Shown here: piece by piece, positions 9,115-17,534 of the stretch | Position numbering within the stretch: position 1 is the stretch's first letter | How the letters are laid out: every line of letters begins with the position of its first letter | Source: a bacterium ADurb.Bin243 | GTDB lineage: Bacteria; Muiribacteriota; UBA9980 | Assembly: GCA_002069765.1 (NCBI GenBank) | Contig: MWBZ01000004.1 | Coordinates: forward strand, 62,001 to 126,000 | DNA: 64,000 nt | Direction: 5' to 3' | Made by a program: the position numbers and the translations under genes | The notes under the pieces: model-generated | The model's database searches: none | What the model saw: the letters and a program-made list of their open reading frames with translations, nothing else | What the model was told of the DNA's origin: nothing

Positions 9115-9157
9115 TTTTTCACCTGCATTATAAAATTTAATTACCTTTTTTTATTCT

Positions 9158-10066
9158 CTATATTAACTTAATTTTCACGTTTCTTTTTCTTATGGCCAGA
9201 TTTCTGGAAATATTTTCCGGCATGATAAGTTTTATATTGGCGGCTGATTGAGGGGCAGCCGGCTGCACCGCGTGCGCTTCGCCGCCGGAACCATGTGATA
9301 AAGTTAGTATTTCCGTTGTTTCGGCCGTTTTCGAATCGTCGTTTTTCACTATAAACTTGCCGTAGCCTTCGACTTCTATCAGAGAGCCCTCTTGTATTAT
9401 TTTAGACGCCACCAGAGCGATTCCAAACATGGCGCCGTTGTTTTTGAGCTCTTCTTTCCATCTGGAATTTTTATCGCCAGCTACGATTACGTTAAACGAC
9501 ATCTTTTGCCATGAAGAGTTTTCGAATCCGGCGGCGTAAGCGGCTTTGCCGCATAATATGACCTGGTCGGCGGGTTTTTCGCATATAACCTCGCCGAGAA
9601 GCTGCCTGGATTTTTGAATAAGGTTATGGTAAGTCACCTTATAATAGTTCTTCTTGAGGCCCTGAGAGCCGGGGCGTAATTCATAAATTTCTCCGGGGGC
9701 GAGCGCTTCGCAAAGCTGCATGATTTTTTTATATGCGAGCGGCTCTTCTTCTATGATTATTTCTTCGCTGACTTTGATAAGGCGTATTTCCATCGAATCC
9801 GCGAGCGGCTCGGAAAGCGAATTCATAAGGATATCGCCTTTGGCGAGCGATATATTCTGGCTTCTTAAAAAAGAATCTACGTCGTTTTCATACGTTTTAA
9901 CGATATGCGTTTTCAAACCGTCGTAAAATTCGACCACCTTAGGGCGGTCGAATTTATCGTCCACGATAACGGTAAGCAGCAAAAGGACTATGAGCAGCAA
10001 TACAAGTATAAGCCGGTTATCGGTAAAACGGTTAATCTTTACGTTTCCGTTTAAAGGTTGTATCAT
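9158..10066 (-). CDS. YabE/RpfB-like protein: DUF348, G5 and degenerate 3D domain
   Basis: 302 residues with one N-terminal membrane segment (about 19-41), so the rest is extracytoplasmic. Residues about 44-90 (HIVKTYENDVDSFLRSQNI) match the ubiquitin-like DUF348 fold. About 95-170 is a G5 domain, with EEEPLAYKKI followed by KKNYYKVTYHN. About 180-250 resembles the 3D (MltA-like) domain, with LIEVEGYGKF, but the usual DTGGAIKGxxID catalytic segment is replaced by KNDDSKTAETTEI, so activity is doubtful. In Firmicutes and actinobacteria this architecture belongs to wall-remodelling proteins such as YabE and RpfB. It heads the accB-lpd-thr gene string. Confidence 0.72.
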   Translation of the reverse strand: MIQPLNGNVKINRFTDNRLILVLLLIVLLLLTVIVDDKFDRPKVVEFYDGLKTHIVKTYENDVDSFLRSQNISLAKGDILMNSLSEPLADSMEIRLIKVSEEIIIEEEPLAYKKIMQLCEALAPGEIYELRPGSQGLKKNYYKVTYHNLIQKSRQLLGEVICEKPADQVILCGKAAYAAGFENSSWQKMSFNVIVAGDKNSRWKEELKNNGAMFGIALVASKIIQEGSLIEVEGYGKFIVKNDDSKTAETTEILTLSHGSGGEAHAVQPAAPQSAANIKLIMPENISRNLAIRKRNVKIKLI

Positions 10067-10073
10067 GCATTAT

Positions 10074-10102
10074 ATTTTATTATATTATTAAGTAAAAGTC
10101 AA
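10074..10102 (-). promoter_or_regulatory. Sigma70-type promoter of the G5/3D gene
   Basis: On the minus strand TTGACT (10102-10097), a 17-bp spacer and TAAAAT (10079-10074). Only 7 nt separate the -10 box from ATG 10066, so the transcript would start at or next to the start codon (leaderless). Confidence 0.6.
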
Positions 10103-10150
10103 ATTAAAAATCCGTGCGTTTATGAAATTATGTGCGGCTGTTACAAAAAC

Positions 10151-10179
10151 TTGTATATTACATTCGCTTATGATATAAT
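10151..10179 (+). promoter_or_regulatory. Extended -10 promoter of the CARF-HEPN gene
   Basis: TTGTAT (10151-10156), a 17-bp spacer, then a perfect TATAAT (10174-10179) preceded by TGA, forming an extended -10. Transcription should start near 10186, which leaves a leader of about 100 nt and rules out the upstream GTG at 10185 as the start codon. Confidence 0.65.
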
Positions 10180-10194
10180 TATGCGTGAGCGTAT

Positions 10195-10223
10195 GCAAAA
10201 ACACCTTTAAATATGGTTTTTGC
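10195..10223 (+). promoter_or_regulatory. Leader hairpin of the CARF-HEPN mRNA
   Basis: Inverted repeat GCAAAAAC (10195-10202) / GTTTTTGC (10216-10223), an 8-bp stem with a 13-nt loop, at the very 5' end of the predicted transcript. It could stabilise the mRNA or act as an operator just downstream of the promoter. Confidence 0.5.
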
Positions 10224-10286
10224 GGCCGGCGCTCGCCCCAGGTTCATAACAAACATAACTTCATTAAATTTCAGGGAGGTTTCTCT

Positions 10287-11774
10287 ATTAAGACTATTTT
10301 TATGAGCAACGTAAGCCCCGGCGATATAAAACTCGAAGGAAAGCCTTATTCAGAAATAGCAGGCGAAAGGCTCCGCGCCGCCGGCCTTATGCTTATCAAA
10401 GAATGGAAAGAAAGGGGCGCTATAAGCTTGCCCGTCTTCGAAACCGAATTAAGCTATTTTTCACGAAATGCTTTTCCCGATGAAATATGGCTGTTTGCAA
10501 GCGACCACCCCGAAACGGCTTCCGAAAAAATCAGGCAGTCCGACACAATTACGCTCGCGGTAGCCATAAAACGGCTTATAATAGAAAAATACGGCCTGGG
10601 CGAAATGCGCGTAAAGATAATAGGGCATGACTCGTGCCCTGAAAGTTATGATGAAATGCTCGATTTTTTCGATAGATTTTTCAGAAAAATGAAAGGCGCC
10701 GAAGATTATGCAGACTCGCTCTATTTCGTTTCGATGACAACCGGCTCCGTAGCGGCTAATCTTGGAATGATAATTTCGGCGGCGTCTTATTTCGGGAACA
10801 ATTGCGAGGCTATTTATCTTTCCGGCGGCGCGCCGCGCAGGACCGAAATGGTCGGAAAACTTATGGACAAAAGGTATTTTCAGGTCGCTCAAACGCTTTT
10901 GCTGCACTACGATTACAGCGGGCTGCACGACCTCGTAAAAGACTGGAACGCCGCCGCAGGCCATATACTTCTTATTATAAGCGCCTGCCAGAAACTTTAC
11001 GACTTCAATTTCGGCCAGGCGGCGGAAACGCTCGACGAAGTGATCGAAAAAAAATCGGTCAACGCTTCGTCGAATCTGGTTTTACGCCAGCTTGCCGCTG
11101 AGATAAAAAAGCTCGAGGCGGCGCAAAAAGCCATGATCCGCCATCAGTCGCTTCCTTCCGCCGATAAAAAAGCGCCGCTCGCCGATGACGACAAAAAAGA
11201 ACTTTTTGAAAGCTACCGAATATTGATGTCTCTTTGGTACCACAAAATTAGAATCTCATGGTGCAAGGAAAATTATTTCGAATTTTATAATCTGCTGTTC
11301 GGCCTGGTTGAAAACATGTCTAAATTCGTGATAATGCAATTTATAGGCATACCGGTTTTGAAAGCTTACTTTACGGATGTAAAGCATGCACTCAGGTCGT
11401 TCGAAGGGTTCGGCGAATACGCCGAGGCTAAGGGCGTCAATTTCAACTACGAAGTGAATAATCTCATGTTCGACATGTTCCTTAAATACCTTCTCGAAAA
11501 AGGATACCTCAAAGAAAGGGGACGAGTGATAAGCGGTTTTCTAAACCCGGTTTCAGAACTTAAGACTCACCGCAACCAGGCCGTGCATGTATTCGGCGGC
11601 GCGTCCGAAGACCTTCTTGAAAACGAAAAATTATCGAAAAAGTTCGGCGGCAAAAGCGTTGTGGAAGCCGCGGCGCAAGCGCTCGAACTTCTGGAAATAA
11701 GCACTTCGGACGTAACCATTTTTGAGGAGCTTAACTGCCAGATAACCGGCGAGCTGGAAAAAAGCCTTAGATAG
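10287..11774 (+). CDS. Orphan CARF-HEPN protein (Cas_02710/Csm6-like)
   Basis: About 495 residues. The N-terminal 200 residues form a Rossmann-like CARF domain: first strand KTIFMSNVSPGD, then FVSMTTGSVAANLGM (S149-G153 core), the position of the ligand loop in Csm6/Cas_02710 proteins. A helical middle follows (DYSGLHDLVKDW and LYDFNFGQAAETLDE). The C-terminal helical domain has the HEPN ribonuclease motif R-x4-H in THRNQAVH (R429, H434). In known relatives the CARF domain binds cyclic oligoadenylate and the HEPN dimer cleaves RNA. No cas gene or CRISPR array is nearby. Start choice: a GGGAGG at 10274-10279 lies 7 nt before ATT 10287. GTG 10185 coincides with the predicted transcription start, and ATG 10302 would remove half of strand 1. 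The AUU start is therefore inferred. It is on the opposite strand to all its neighbours. Confidence 0.78.
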   Translation: MKTIFMSNVSPGDIKLEGKPYSEIAGERLRAAGLMLIKEWKERGAISLPVFETELSYFSRNAFPDEIWLFASDHPETASEKIRQSDTITLAVAIKRLIIEKYGLGEMRVKIIGHDSCPESYDEMLDFFDRFFRKMKGAEDYADSLYFVSMTTGSVAANLGMIISAASYFGNNCEAIYLSGGAPRRTEMVGKLMDKRYFQVAQTLLLHYDYSGLHDLVKDWNAAAGHILLIISACQKLYDFNFGQAAETLDEVIEKKSVNASSNLVLRQLAAEIKKLEAAQKAMIRHQSLPSADKKAPLADDDKKELFESYRILMSLWYHKIRISWCKENYFEFYNLLFGLVENMSKFVIMQFIGIPVLKAYFTDVKHALRSFEGFGEYAEAKGVNFNYEVNNLMFDMFLKYLLEKGYLKERGRVISGFLNPVSELKTHRNQAVHVFGGASEDLLENEKLSKKFGGKSVVEAAAQALELLEISTSDVTIFEELNCQITGELEKSLR

Positions 11775-11784
11775 CTTATTAATT

Positions 11785-11812
11785 AAAAAGCCGGCTAAGT
11801 TTAGCCGCCGGT
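11785..11812. terminator. Intrinsic terminator between convergent genes
   Basis: A GCCGGCTAA / TTAGCCGCCGG hairpin, with a bulge of about two bases. On the minus strand it is followed by CTTTTTAATT, which fits a terminator for rmlA whose stop codon lies inside the stem. It also closes the CARF-HEPN gene from the other side. Confidence 0.65.
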
Positions 11813-12682
11813 CCTTTTCATTTCGGCGATCTGCGCAAGGTATCGGCCGTACTGATTATTTTTAAGCTCCGCGGCGTATTTCAAAAGCGTTTCACGGCTT
11901 ATGTAGCCTTTATTATATGCAATCTCTTCAAGGCAGGCGATTTTCAGGCCCTGGCGGTGCTCTATGGTTTCAATGAAAACGCTAGCTTCGAGGAGGCTTT
12001 CATGCGTTCCGGTATCGAGCCAGGCCATGCCGCGGCCCATTAATTTCATATTAAGCTCTCCCAGCTTTAGATAGGCGTTATTCACGTCGGTTATTTCGAG
12101 CTCGCCCCTGGCGGAAGGCTTTATGTTTTTGGCGATTTCGGCCACGCGGCCGTCGTAGAAATAAAGCCCGGTGACGGCATAGTGCGACCTGGGATTAGAA
12201 GGTTTTTCCTCGATAGAAATTACCTTTCCGTCGTCTTCGAATTCCACCACGCCGTAACGTTCGGGGTCTTTTACATAATAGCCGAATATTATCGCCCCAC
12301 GCTCCAGTTCGGCGGCGCTTTTAAGCATATCGCTGAAAGAGAACCCGTAAAAAATATTGTCGCCGAGTATCAGGCATACGCTGCCGCCGGCGATAAATTT
12401 TTCGCCTATTAAAAAAGCTTCGGCGATGCCTTTAGGCTCGGGCTGAACGGCGTATTCGATCGAAATGCCGAAACGGCTGCCGTCTTCCAGAAGATCCCTG
12501 AATTTAGGCAGATCGTAAGGAGTTGATATGAGAAGTATTTCGCGTATGCCGGCGAGCATCAAAACGGAAAGCGGGTAATAAATCATGGGCTTGTCGTAAA
12601 CCGGAAGAAGCTGCTTGGAAATGACTTTAGTGATCGGATGAAGCCGCGTTCCGGCCCCTCCTGCTAATATTATCGCTTTCAT
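11801..12682 (-). CDS. rmlA: Glucose-1-phosphate nucleotidylyltransferase (RmlA type)
   Basis: 293 residues. Predicted to make dTDP-glucose from dTTP and glucose-1-phosphate, the first step towards dTDP-sugars for surface polysaccharide. The nucleotide-binding motif [11 protein letters not shown] is at the N-terminus, followed by [25 protein letters not shown] and [11 protein letters not shown] are typical of RmlA. I chose ATG 12682 because GGGAGG stands 10 nt upstream; a start at 12703 would lie upstream of that site. It overlaps the spacer after the UDP-sugar dehydrogenase by 4 bp and is the last gene of the nucleotide-sugar operon. No rmlB, C or D is present. Confidence 0.92.
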   Translation of the reverse strand: MKAIILAGGAGTRLHPITKVISKQLLPVYDKPMIYYPLSVLMLAGIREILLISTPYDLPKFRDLLEDGSRFGISIEYAVQPEPKGIAEAFLIGEKFIAGGSVCLILGDNIFYGFSFSDMLKSAAELERGAIIFGYYVKDPERYGVVEFEDDGKVISIEEKPSNPRSHYAVTGLYFYDGRVAEIAKNIKPSARGELEITDVNNAYLKLGELNMKLMGRGMAWLDTGTHESLLEASVFIETIEHRQGLKIACLEEIAYNKGYISRETLLKYAAELKNNQYGRYLAQIAEMKRTGG

Positions 12683-12686
12683 AAAC

Positions 12687-13964
12687 TCAAAGCCTCCCGT
12701 CAACAGATATATTCAAAAAACCTTTTACATCGTATATAACCGATTTTTTCTTTAAAAGCGATGAATAATCGATAGATGAAAATTTATCGTGCGCCACCGC
12801 CAGCACCACTGCGTCATATCTGACGCCTTTTAAATCTTTTAAAAGCTTCAGTCCATATTCATGCCGCACTTCCTCGGCGCAGGCCCACGGATCGTAAACG
12901 TAAATATCCGCGCCGAATTCCTTGAGCTCAGAGATAATATCCACCACACGCGAATTGCGGATATCGGGGCAATTTTCTTTGAAAGTGACGCCGAGTATTA
13001 GAACTTTCGATTTATTTATCAGTATGTCTTTTTTTATCATCAATTTTACGATCTGGTTGGCGACGTAGCCGCCCATATTGTCGTTGAGCCTGCGTCCTGC
13101 CAGTATGATTTCGGGAATATATCCCAGGCTCTGAGCCTTATAGGTAAGATAATATGGATCTACTCCGATGCAGTGCCCGCCTACCAGGCCGGGCCTGAAC
13201 GGCAGAAAATTCCATTTCGTAGAGGCGGCGGCCAGAACGTCGCCGGTATCTATATTCATTTTATTGAATATTTTAGAAAGTTCGTTTATAAAAGCTATAT
13301 TGATATCGCGCTGCGAATTTTCTATTACCTTCGCCGCCTCGGCTACCTTTATGGACGGAGCCAGGTGAGTTCCGGCCGTTATGACGGCCCTGTAAAGAGC
13401 GTCCACTTTTTTAGCGGCGGCCGGCGTGGAAGCGGAAGTCACTTTTTTTATCTTCGTGAGCGTATGCAGTTTGTCGCCCGGATTTATTCTTTCAGGGCTG
13501 TAGCCGCAGAAAAAATCGCGGTTGAACTTAAGCCCCGAGCGCCTTTCGAGCACGGGAACGCAGTCTTCCTCGGTGGCGCCTGGATACACGGTGGATTCGA
13601 AAATAACGATATCGCCTTTTGAAAGGACCCCGCCGACCGTTTCGCATGCGCTCAAAAGCGGGCCAAGGTCTGGTATTTTATGTTCGTTAACGGGAGTGGG
13701 TACTGTGACTATGTAATAATTGCAGCTTTTTAAATCAGACGGCCTGGAGGTGAACTTCAAGTAAGATGATTTTTTCAGGTTTTCCGGATCCACTTCAAGG
13801 GTTTTGTCGAAGCCTTTTTTCAACTCGGCGATCCTGGTTTCGCTCACGTCGAAACCGGCGACTTCGTATAATTTGCCGAACTCGACGGCAAGAGGAAGCC
13901 CAACATAGCCAAGGCCTATTACGCCGATTTTAATACCGTTCTTTTTTACAGCCTGCTTTTTCAT
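12687..13964 (-). CDS. UDP-sugar 6-dehydrogenase (WbpA/TviB/UGD superfamily)
   Basis: A 425-residue NAD-dependent dehydrogenase that oxidises C6 of a UDP-sugar to a uronic acid. It has the N-terminal NAD motif [18 protein letters not shown], the catalytic-cysteine region [15 protein letters not shown] (C about 267), and a C-terminal domain with [16 protein letters not shown]. The last motif is typical of the UDP-HexNAc dehydrogenases of the TviB/WbpO/WecC branch, so UDP-GalNAc or UDP-GlcNAc is a likelier substrate than UDP-glucose. The start overlaps the epimerase stop by 4 bp. Confidence 0.88.
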   Translation of the reverse strand: MKKQAVKKNGIKIGVIGLGYVGLPLAVEFGKLYEVAGFDVSETRIAELKKGFDKTLEVDPENLKKSSYLKFTSRPSDLKSCNYYIVTVPTPVNEHKIPDLGPLLSACETVGGVLSKGDIVIFESTVYPGATEEDCVPVLERRSGLKFNRDFFCGYSPERINPGDKLHTLTKIKKVTSASTPAAAKKVDALYRAVITAGTHLAPSIKVAEAAKVIENSQRDINIAFINELSKIFNKMNIDTGDVLAAASTKWNFLPFRPGLVGGHCIGVDPYYLTYKAQSLGYIPEIILAGRRLNDNMGGYVANQIVKLMIKKDILINKSKVLILGVTFKENCPDIRNSRVVDIISELKEFGADIYVYDPWACAEEVRHEYGLKLLKDLKGVRYDAVVLAVAHDKFSSIDYSSLLKKKSVIYDVKGFLNISVDGRL

Positions 13965-15019
13965 AAAATCACTCCGTAAAATTTAACATACCATTCTATA
14001 AATTTTTTAACTCCGGCTTTAACGTCGGTACACGGCTTATATCCCGTATCTTTAAATAGCCCTTCCGTATCGGCCCATGTGGCGGCGACGTCGCCGGGCT
14101 GCATCGGAAGCATGTTTTTAACGGCCTTTTTCCCGATAGCTTCTTCTATGGCTTCTATAAAATCCATAAGCTTCACCGGGCTCCCGTTGCCTATGTTATA
14201 AATACGATAGGGAGCCGGGCTCCGCACCGGGACGGGGGCCGCGCCGTTCCAGGCTTCGTCGCCGGCCGCGGGCCTGTCTATAACGCGTATTACGCCTTCT
14301 ACGATATCGTCTATGTAAGTGAAATCGCGTTTCATTTCGCCGTGATTATAAACGTCAATCGGCTTATTCTCTATTATGGCGCGAGTAAAAATAAAAAGCG
14401 CCATGTCGGGCCTGCCGTAAGGCCCGTAAACGGTGAAAAATCTAAGTCCGGTCGTCGGAAGCTTGAACAGATAGCTGTAAGTATGCGCCATAAGTTCGTT
14501 GGATTTTTTGCTGGCGGCGTAAAGCGATATCGGATGATCGACGTTATCCTCGGTGGAAAAAGGCATACGCTCATTGAGTCCGTAAACCGAAGAGCTGGAC
14601 GCGTAAACGAGGTGCCCTACTCCGTTATGGCGGCACGCTTCGAGAACGTTCACGAAGCCGCAAATATTGGAATCAACGTATGCATGAGGATTTACGAGCG
14701 AATATCTGACTCCAGCCTGGGCCGCGAGATTACATACGGCGTCGAAGCCGCGCCCGGAAAAAAGGCCGCTTATGCCGTCGCGGTCTTCCAGATTTAATTT
14801 TATAAAGCTGTAATTTTCATGAACCGAGCTTTTGACTTCGCGCCCGTACTCTATGGAGTCTTTAGCTATTCCGGTTTCTTTCAGCCTGGCGTATTTAAGC
14901 CCGGTGTCGTAATAATCGTTGACGCAGTCGAGCCCTATTACGGTATCGCCGCGCCCGACGAGCTTTTCGACAAGATGATAACCGATAAAACCGGCGGCGC
15001 CGGTGACTAATATTTTCAT
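13961..15019 (-). CDS. NAD-dependent nucleotide-sugar epimerase (UDP-glucuronate 4-epimerase-like)
   Basis: A 352-residue extended SDR enzyme. The NAD-binding motif is [15 protein letters not shown]. The catalytic Y-x3-K appears in [10 protein letters not shown], with an upstream Ser in [25 protein letters not shown] after the Rossmann motif is characteristic of the UDP-glucuronate/galacturonate 4-epimerases (GAE/LspL/Cap1J type). Together with the neighbouring dehydrogenase it could convert an oxidised UDP-sugar into its C4 epimer for capsule or O-chain synthesis. It lies 33 bp after the HAD gene in the same operon. Confidence 0.87.
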   Translation of the reverse strand: MKILVTGAAGFIGYHLVEKLVGRGDTVIGLDCVNDYYDTGLKYARLKETGIAKDSIEYGREVKSSVHENYSFIKLNLEDRDGISGLFSGRGFDAVCNLAAQAGVRYSLVNPHAYVDSNICGFVNVLEACRHNGVGHLVYASSSSVYGLNERMPFSTEDNVDHPISLYAASKKSNELMAHTYSYLFKLPTTGLRFFTVYGPYGRPDMALFIFTRAIIENKPIDVYNHGEMKRDFTYIDDIVEGVIRVIDRPAAGDEAWNGAAPVPVRSPAPYRIYNIGNGSPVKLMDFIEAIEEAIGKKAVKNMLPMQPGDVAATWADTEGLFKDTGYKPCTDVKAGVKKFIEWYVKFYGVIL

Positions 15020-15052
15020 TCATTACCTGCCGTTTTAAATGCCCGAAACCTG

Positions 15053-15943
15053 TCAGCGGCCGTCGCCGACGATTTTCAGAAGCTTTTCCTTTATGAATCT
15101 GGCCACGCCTTCTTCGTTGTTGTTATAAGCGGTTATGACCATGGCCGCTTCAATTATGGACGCTTCGGCGTTTTTCATCGCCACGCCGACGCCCGCGTTT
15201 TTGATCATTTCAAAATCGTTGTGCCAGTCGCCGAAAGCGATAAGCTTATCCGCGCCGGCGCCGTTTAATTCAAGAACGCGGGCTATGCCGTTCCATTTAT
15301 TGACGCCGGGAGGTTTTAATACCAGGTGGTGCAAATCTTTAAAGTCCAAATAAGTGTTTATCGCGTCGAGCCTGCCGCCGATTCCGGACGAAAATGTTTC
15401 CCAGACGGCGTCTATCTGTGAGCGGTCTCCATAAACGAGAGCGATATAAATGTCGTTATTTTTTATCGCAGAACATATATCTTCATAGGTTTTTGACTGA
15501 GGAACCGAACCCCAGATTTTTACGCTCTTGAAAATGTCTTCGTCGCAATCCAGGCAATAGCCGTCTTTATTTGTAAGAAGAGCGAGCATGGCCCCGTTTT
15601 TTTTGCTCGCTTCGGCGATAAGCCCGGCTTCCTTCGGCGGTATGCGGTAGTTAAAAATAAGCTCCGGAGCCGCTTTAACGGTGTTGTTTATTATATATCC
15701 GCCCTCGAAGCATACGTAATAGCTGACTATAGGCCTTAACTGCTCGTATTTATATACGCCGCCGAAAGACCTGCCGGTGCATATGCACACAGTATAGCCG
15801 CCATCCGCCGCCTCGCGCAGAACGTCCAGAGTAAAATCAGGGATATTCTTATCGTCGGGCAGAAGCGTGCCGTCCATATCTATGGCGAGATATTTGATGT
15901 TTTTGAGCCTGTCGTCGAGACCCGCGGAAGCGACTGATTTCAT
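15053..15943 (-). CDS. HAD-superfamily (Cof-type) sugar phosphatase
   Basis: A 296-residue HAD hydrolase of the Cof/YbiV subfamily. Motif I is AIDMDGTLLPDD near residue 20, motif II is CTGRSFG, and motif IV is AFGDWHNDFEMIKNAGVGVAM. A C2-type cap domain lies between, as in phosphosugar and nucleotide phosphatases. It opens the operon that continues with three nucleotide-sugar genes, so a sugar phosphate is a reasonable substrate, though Cof enzymes are promiscuous. The promoter lies almost directly against the start codon. Confidence 0.88.
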   Translation of the reverse strand: MKSVASAGLDDRLKNIKYLAIDMDGTLLPDDKNIPDFTLDVLREAADGGYTVCICTGRSFGGVYKYEQLRPIVSYYVCFEGGYIINNTVKAAPELIFNYRIPPKEAGLIAEASKKNGAMLALLTNKDGYCLDCDEDIFKSVKIWGSVPQSKTYEDICSAIKNNDIYIALVYGDRSQIDAVWETFSSGIGGRLDAINTYLDFKDLHHLVLKPPGVNKWNGIARVLELNGAGADKLIAFGDWHNDFEMIKNAGVGVAMKNAEASIIEAAMVITAYNNNEEGVARFIKEKLLKIVGDGR

Positions 15944-15952
15944 AACGAGGAA

Positions 15953-15981
15953 ATTTTATCATATTTCGCCCGCCGTGTCAA
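15953..15981 (-). promoter_or_regulatory. Near-consensus promoter of the nucleotide-sugar operon
   Basis: Minus strand TTGACA (15981-15976), a 17-bp spacer, TAAAAT (15958-15953). ATG 15943 follows only 9 nt after the -10 box, so the mRNA is expected to be leaderless or nearly so. Confidence 0.7.
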
Positions 15982-15993
15982 AGCATATTCTTT

Positions 15994-17043
15994 TTATTTT
16001 GAAGCGGCTTCGATCATGGCCTGGGCAATGCTTTCGAGCGGAAGCGACTGCGACACGGCCCCGGCGTTCACGGCTTCTTTCGGCATACCGTAAACCACGC
16101 AGGTTTTTTCATCCTGGGCGATCGTATACGCCCCCGCCTTATGCATTTCGAGGAGGCCTTCGGCCCCGTCGGAGCCCATTCCGGTAAGTATAACTCCGAC
16201 CGCGTTTTTTCCGGCCGCGCGAGCCACGGATTGGAAAAGCACGTCTACGCTTGGTTTTTGATGATGCACCGGCGGGCCGTCCTTCAGCTTGACGAAATAG
16301 CGCGCGCCGCTCTTTTGAAGCAGCATGTGCATGCCGCCAGGGGCGAGAAGAGCGACCCCGGGAACGAGATAATCCTCGTCCTTAGCCTCGCGGACTTCGA
16401 TCGGGCATACCTCGTTAAGCCTTTTAGCGTAAAATTTAGTGAAGCCTTCAGGCATATGCTGAACTATCACTATAGCCGGCGAATCGGGCTGGAGCGTCTT
16501 CAGAACCGCTTCGGTGGCCTGAGTGCCTCCGGTAGATGCGCCTATGGCTATTATTTTATGCGTCGTCTGAAGTTTGATATCGCTGAGCGGCGATTTGAAA
16601 GGCGCCGGTTTAATCTCGGACGCCTTCGAAGCGGGCGTATTTTTAGCGAAAACTTTTGCTCCGGCGGCGTTGCGTATTGCCCTTACGAGGTTTCCCGCGA
16701 CGTCGGGAAGCGAATATTGAGATCCCGTTTTATTGACTATTTCCACGGCGCCCAGCGACATGGCTTTTATAGCGTTGTCGCTGTTTTTAGGAGCGAGCGA
16801 ACTCACGATAACTACCGGCAGCGGAAAATGCTTCATCAATTTTTCCAGAAAAGTCAACCCGTCCATACGCGGCATTTCAATATCGAGCGTAATCACGTCC
16901 GGCATAAGCTTTACAATTTTTTCGCGCGCCACATAAGCATCCGGAGCGGTGCCGACGACGTTTATATCGCTGAACTTCGAAAGCTCCTCCGTCAACACTT
17001 TTCTAACAACAGCCGAGTCGTCTACTATCAGTACTTTAATCAA
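15994..17043 (-). CDS. cheB: Chemotaxis response regulator glutamate methylesterase
   Basis: 349 residues: a receiver domain with phospho-acceptor D54 (VITLDIEMPRMDG) and a C-terminal methylesterase domain with AIGASTGGTQ (catalytic Ser), VQHMPEGFT (catalytic His) and GMGSDGAEG (catalytic Asp). It removes methyl groups from receptor glutamates, and deamidates glutamines, when phosphorylated by CheA. It is the last gene of the che operon. It is also the only receiver-domain protein in the operon, because no cheY is present. Confidence 0.96.
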   Translation of the reverse strand: MIKVLIVDDSAVVRKVLTEELSKFSDINVVGTAPDAYVAREKIVKLMPDVITLDIEMPRMDGLTFLEKLMKHFPLPVVIVSSLAPKNSDNAIKAMSLGAVEIVNKTGSQYSLPDVAGNLVRAIRNAAGAKVFAKNTPASKASEIKPAPFKSPLSDIKLQTTHKIIAIGASTGGTQATEAVLKTLQPDSPAIVIVQHMPEGFTKFYAKRLNEVCPIEVREAKDEDYLVPGVALLAPGGMHMLLQKSGARYFVKLKDGPPVHHQKPSVDVLFQSVARAAGKNAVGVILTGMGSDGAEGLLEMHKAGAYTIAQDEKTCVVYGMPKEAVNAGAVSQSLPLESIAQAMIEAASK

Positions 17044-17060
17044 AATAACTCTCCTGAATT

Positions 17061-17534
17061 TTATAATTTGATTTTTTTGCCGTTATCTTCTATCTGCACT
17101 TCGCCGTTAAACAAAGACAATCTCATCGTCCTGGAGCCTTTTCCGCCTACGTCATAAGCTAAAAGAGGAAGCCCGTAACCGGCGAGCAAATTATTAAGGC
17201 TCGTAAAATTGCGGTATCCCATTTTAAAAAATTTACCCGTAGCCAGAGAAGCGCATCCTGCCGCTTTTACCTGCAGCCACTCTTTTTTCGCCCCGAGCCT
17301 TATGCATTCTTCGAAAAGCAGGGGAAGCCCCGTATCGATGAACATAAAAGGATTTTCACGCGACTTATCCATATCGATTTTTGAATCCGGCATCATAGCG
17401 TGAAGCATACCGCCCACGCCTGTATAAGGATCATAAACGGTAAGGCCGACGCAGCTTCCGAGCGCATAGGTGACAAGCACGTCTTCGCGGGCCGTAGATA
17501 TTTTCATATCAGCCATGCCGACTACTTTTAACAT
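17061..17534 (-). CDS. cheD: Chemoreceptor glutamine deamidase
   Basis: A 157-residue CheD that deamidates receptor glutamines to glutamates, using a papain-like Cys-His pair. The active-site region is YALGSCVGLTVYDP followed by GGMLHAMMP. ATG 17534 overlaps the end of cheR by 7 bp. CheD often works with CheC or CheY-P in chemotaxis systems that lack CheZ; none of these is in this operon. Confidence 0.95.
   Translation of the reverse strand: MLKVVGMADMKISTAREDVLVTYALGSCVGLTVYDPYTGVGGMLHAMMPDSKIDMDKSRENPFMFIDTGLPLLFEECIRLGAKKEWLQVKAAGCASLATGKFFKMGYRNFTSLNNLLAGYGLPLLAYDVGGKGSRTMRLSLFNGEVQIEDNGKKIKL

Noticed and set aside
10185-10286. GTG 10185 as start of the CARF-HEPN gene
   Set aside because: It coincides with the predicted transcription start, has no Shine-Dalgarno, and the extra 34 residues are Cys/Arg-rich and unlike a folded domain.
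9990-12700. CRISPR array or cas genes beside the CARF-HEPN gene
   Set aside because: No regularly spaced repeats of 25-40 bp and no cas-like frame are visible on either strand around it or elsewhere in the window.
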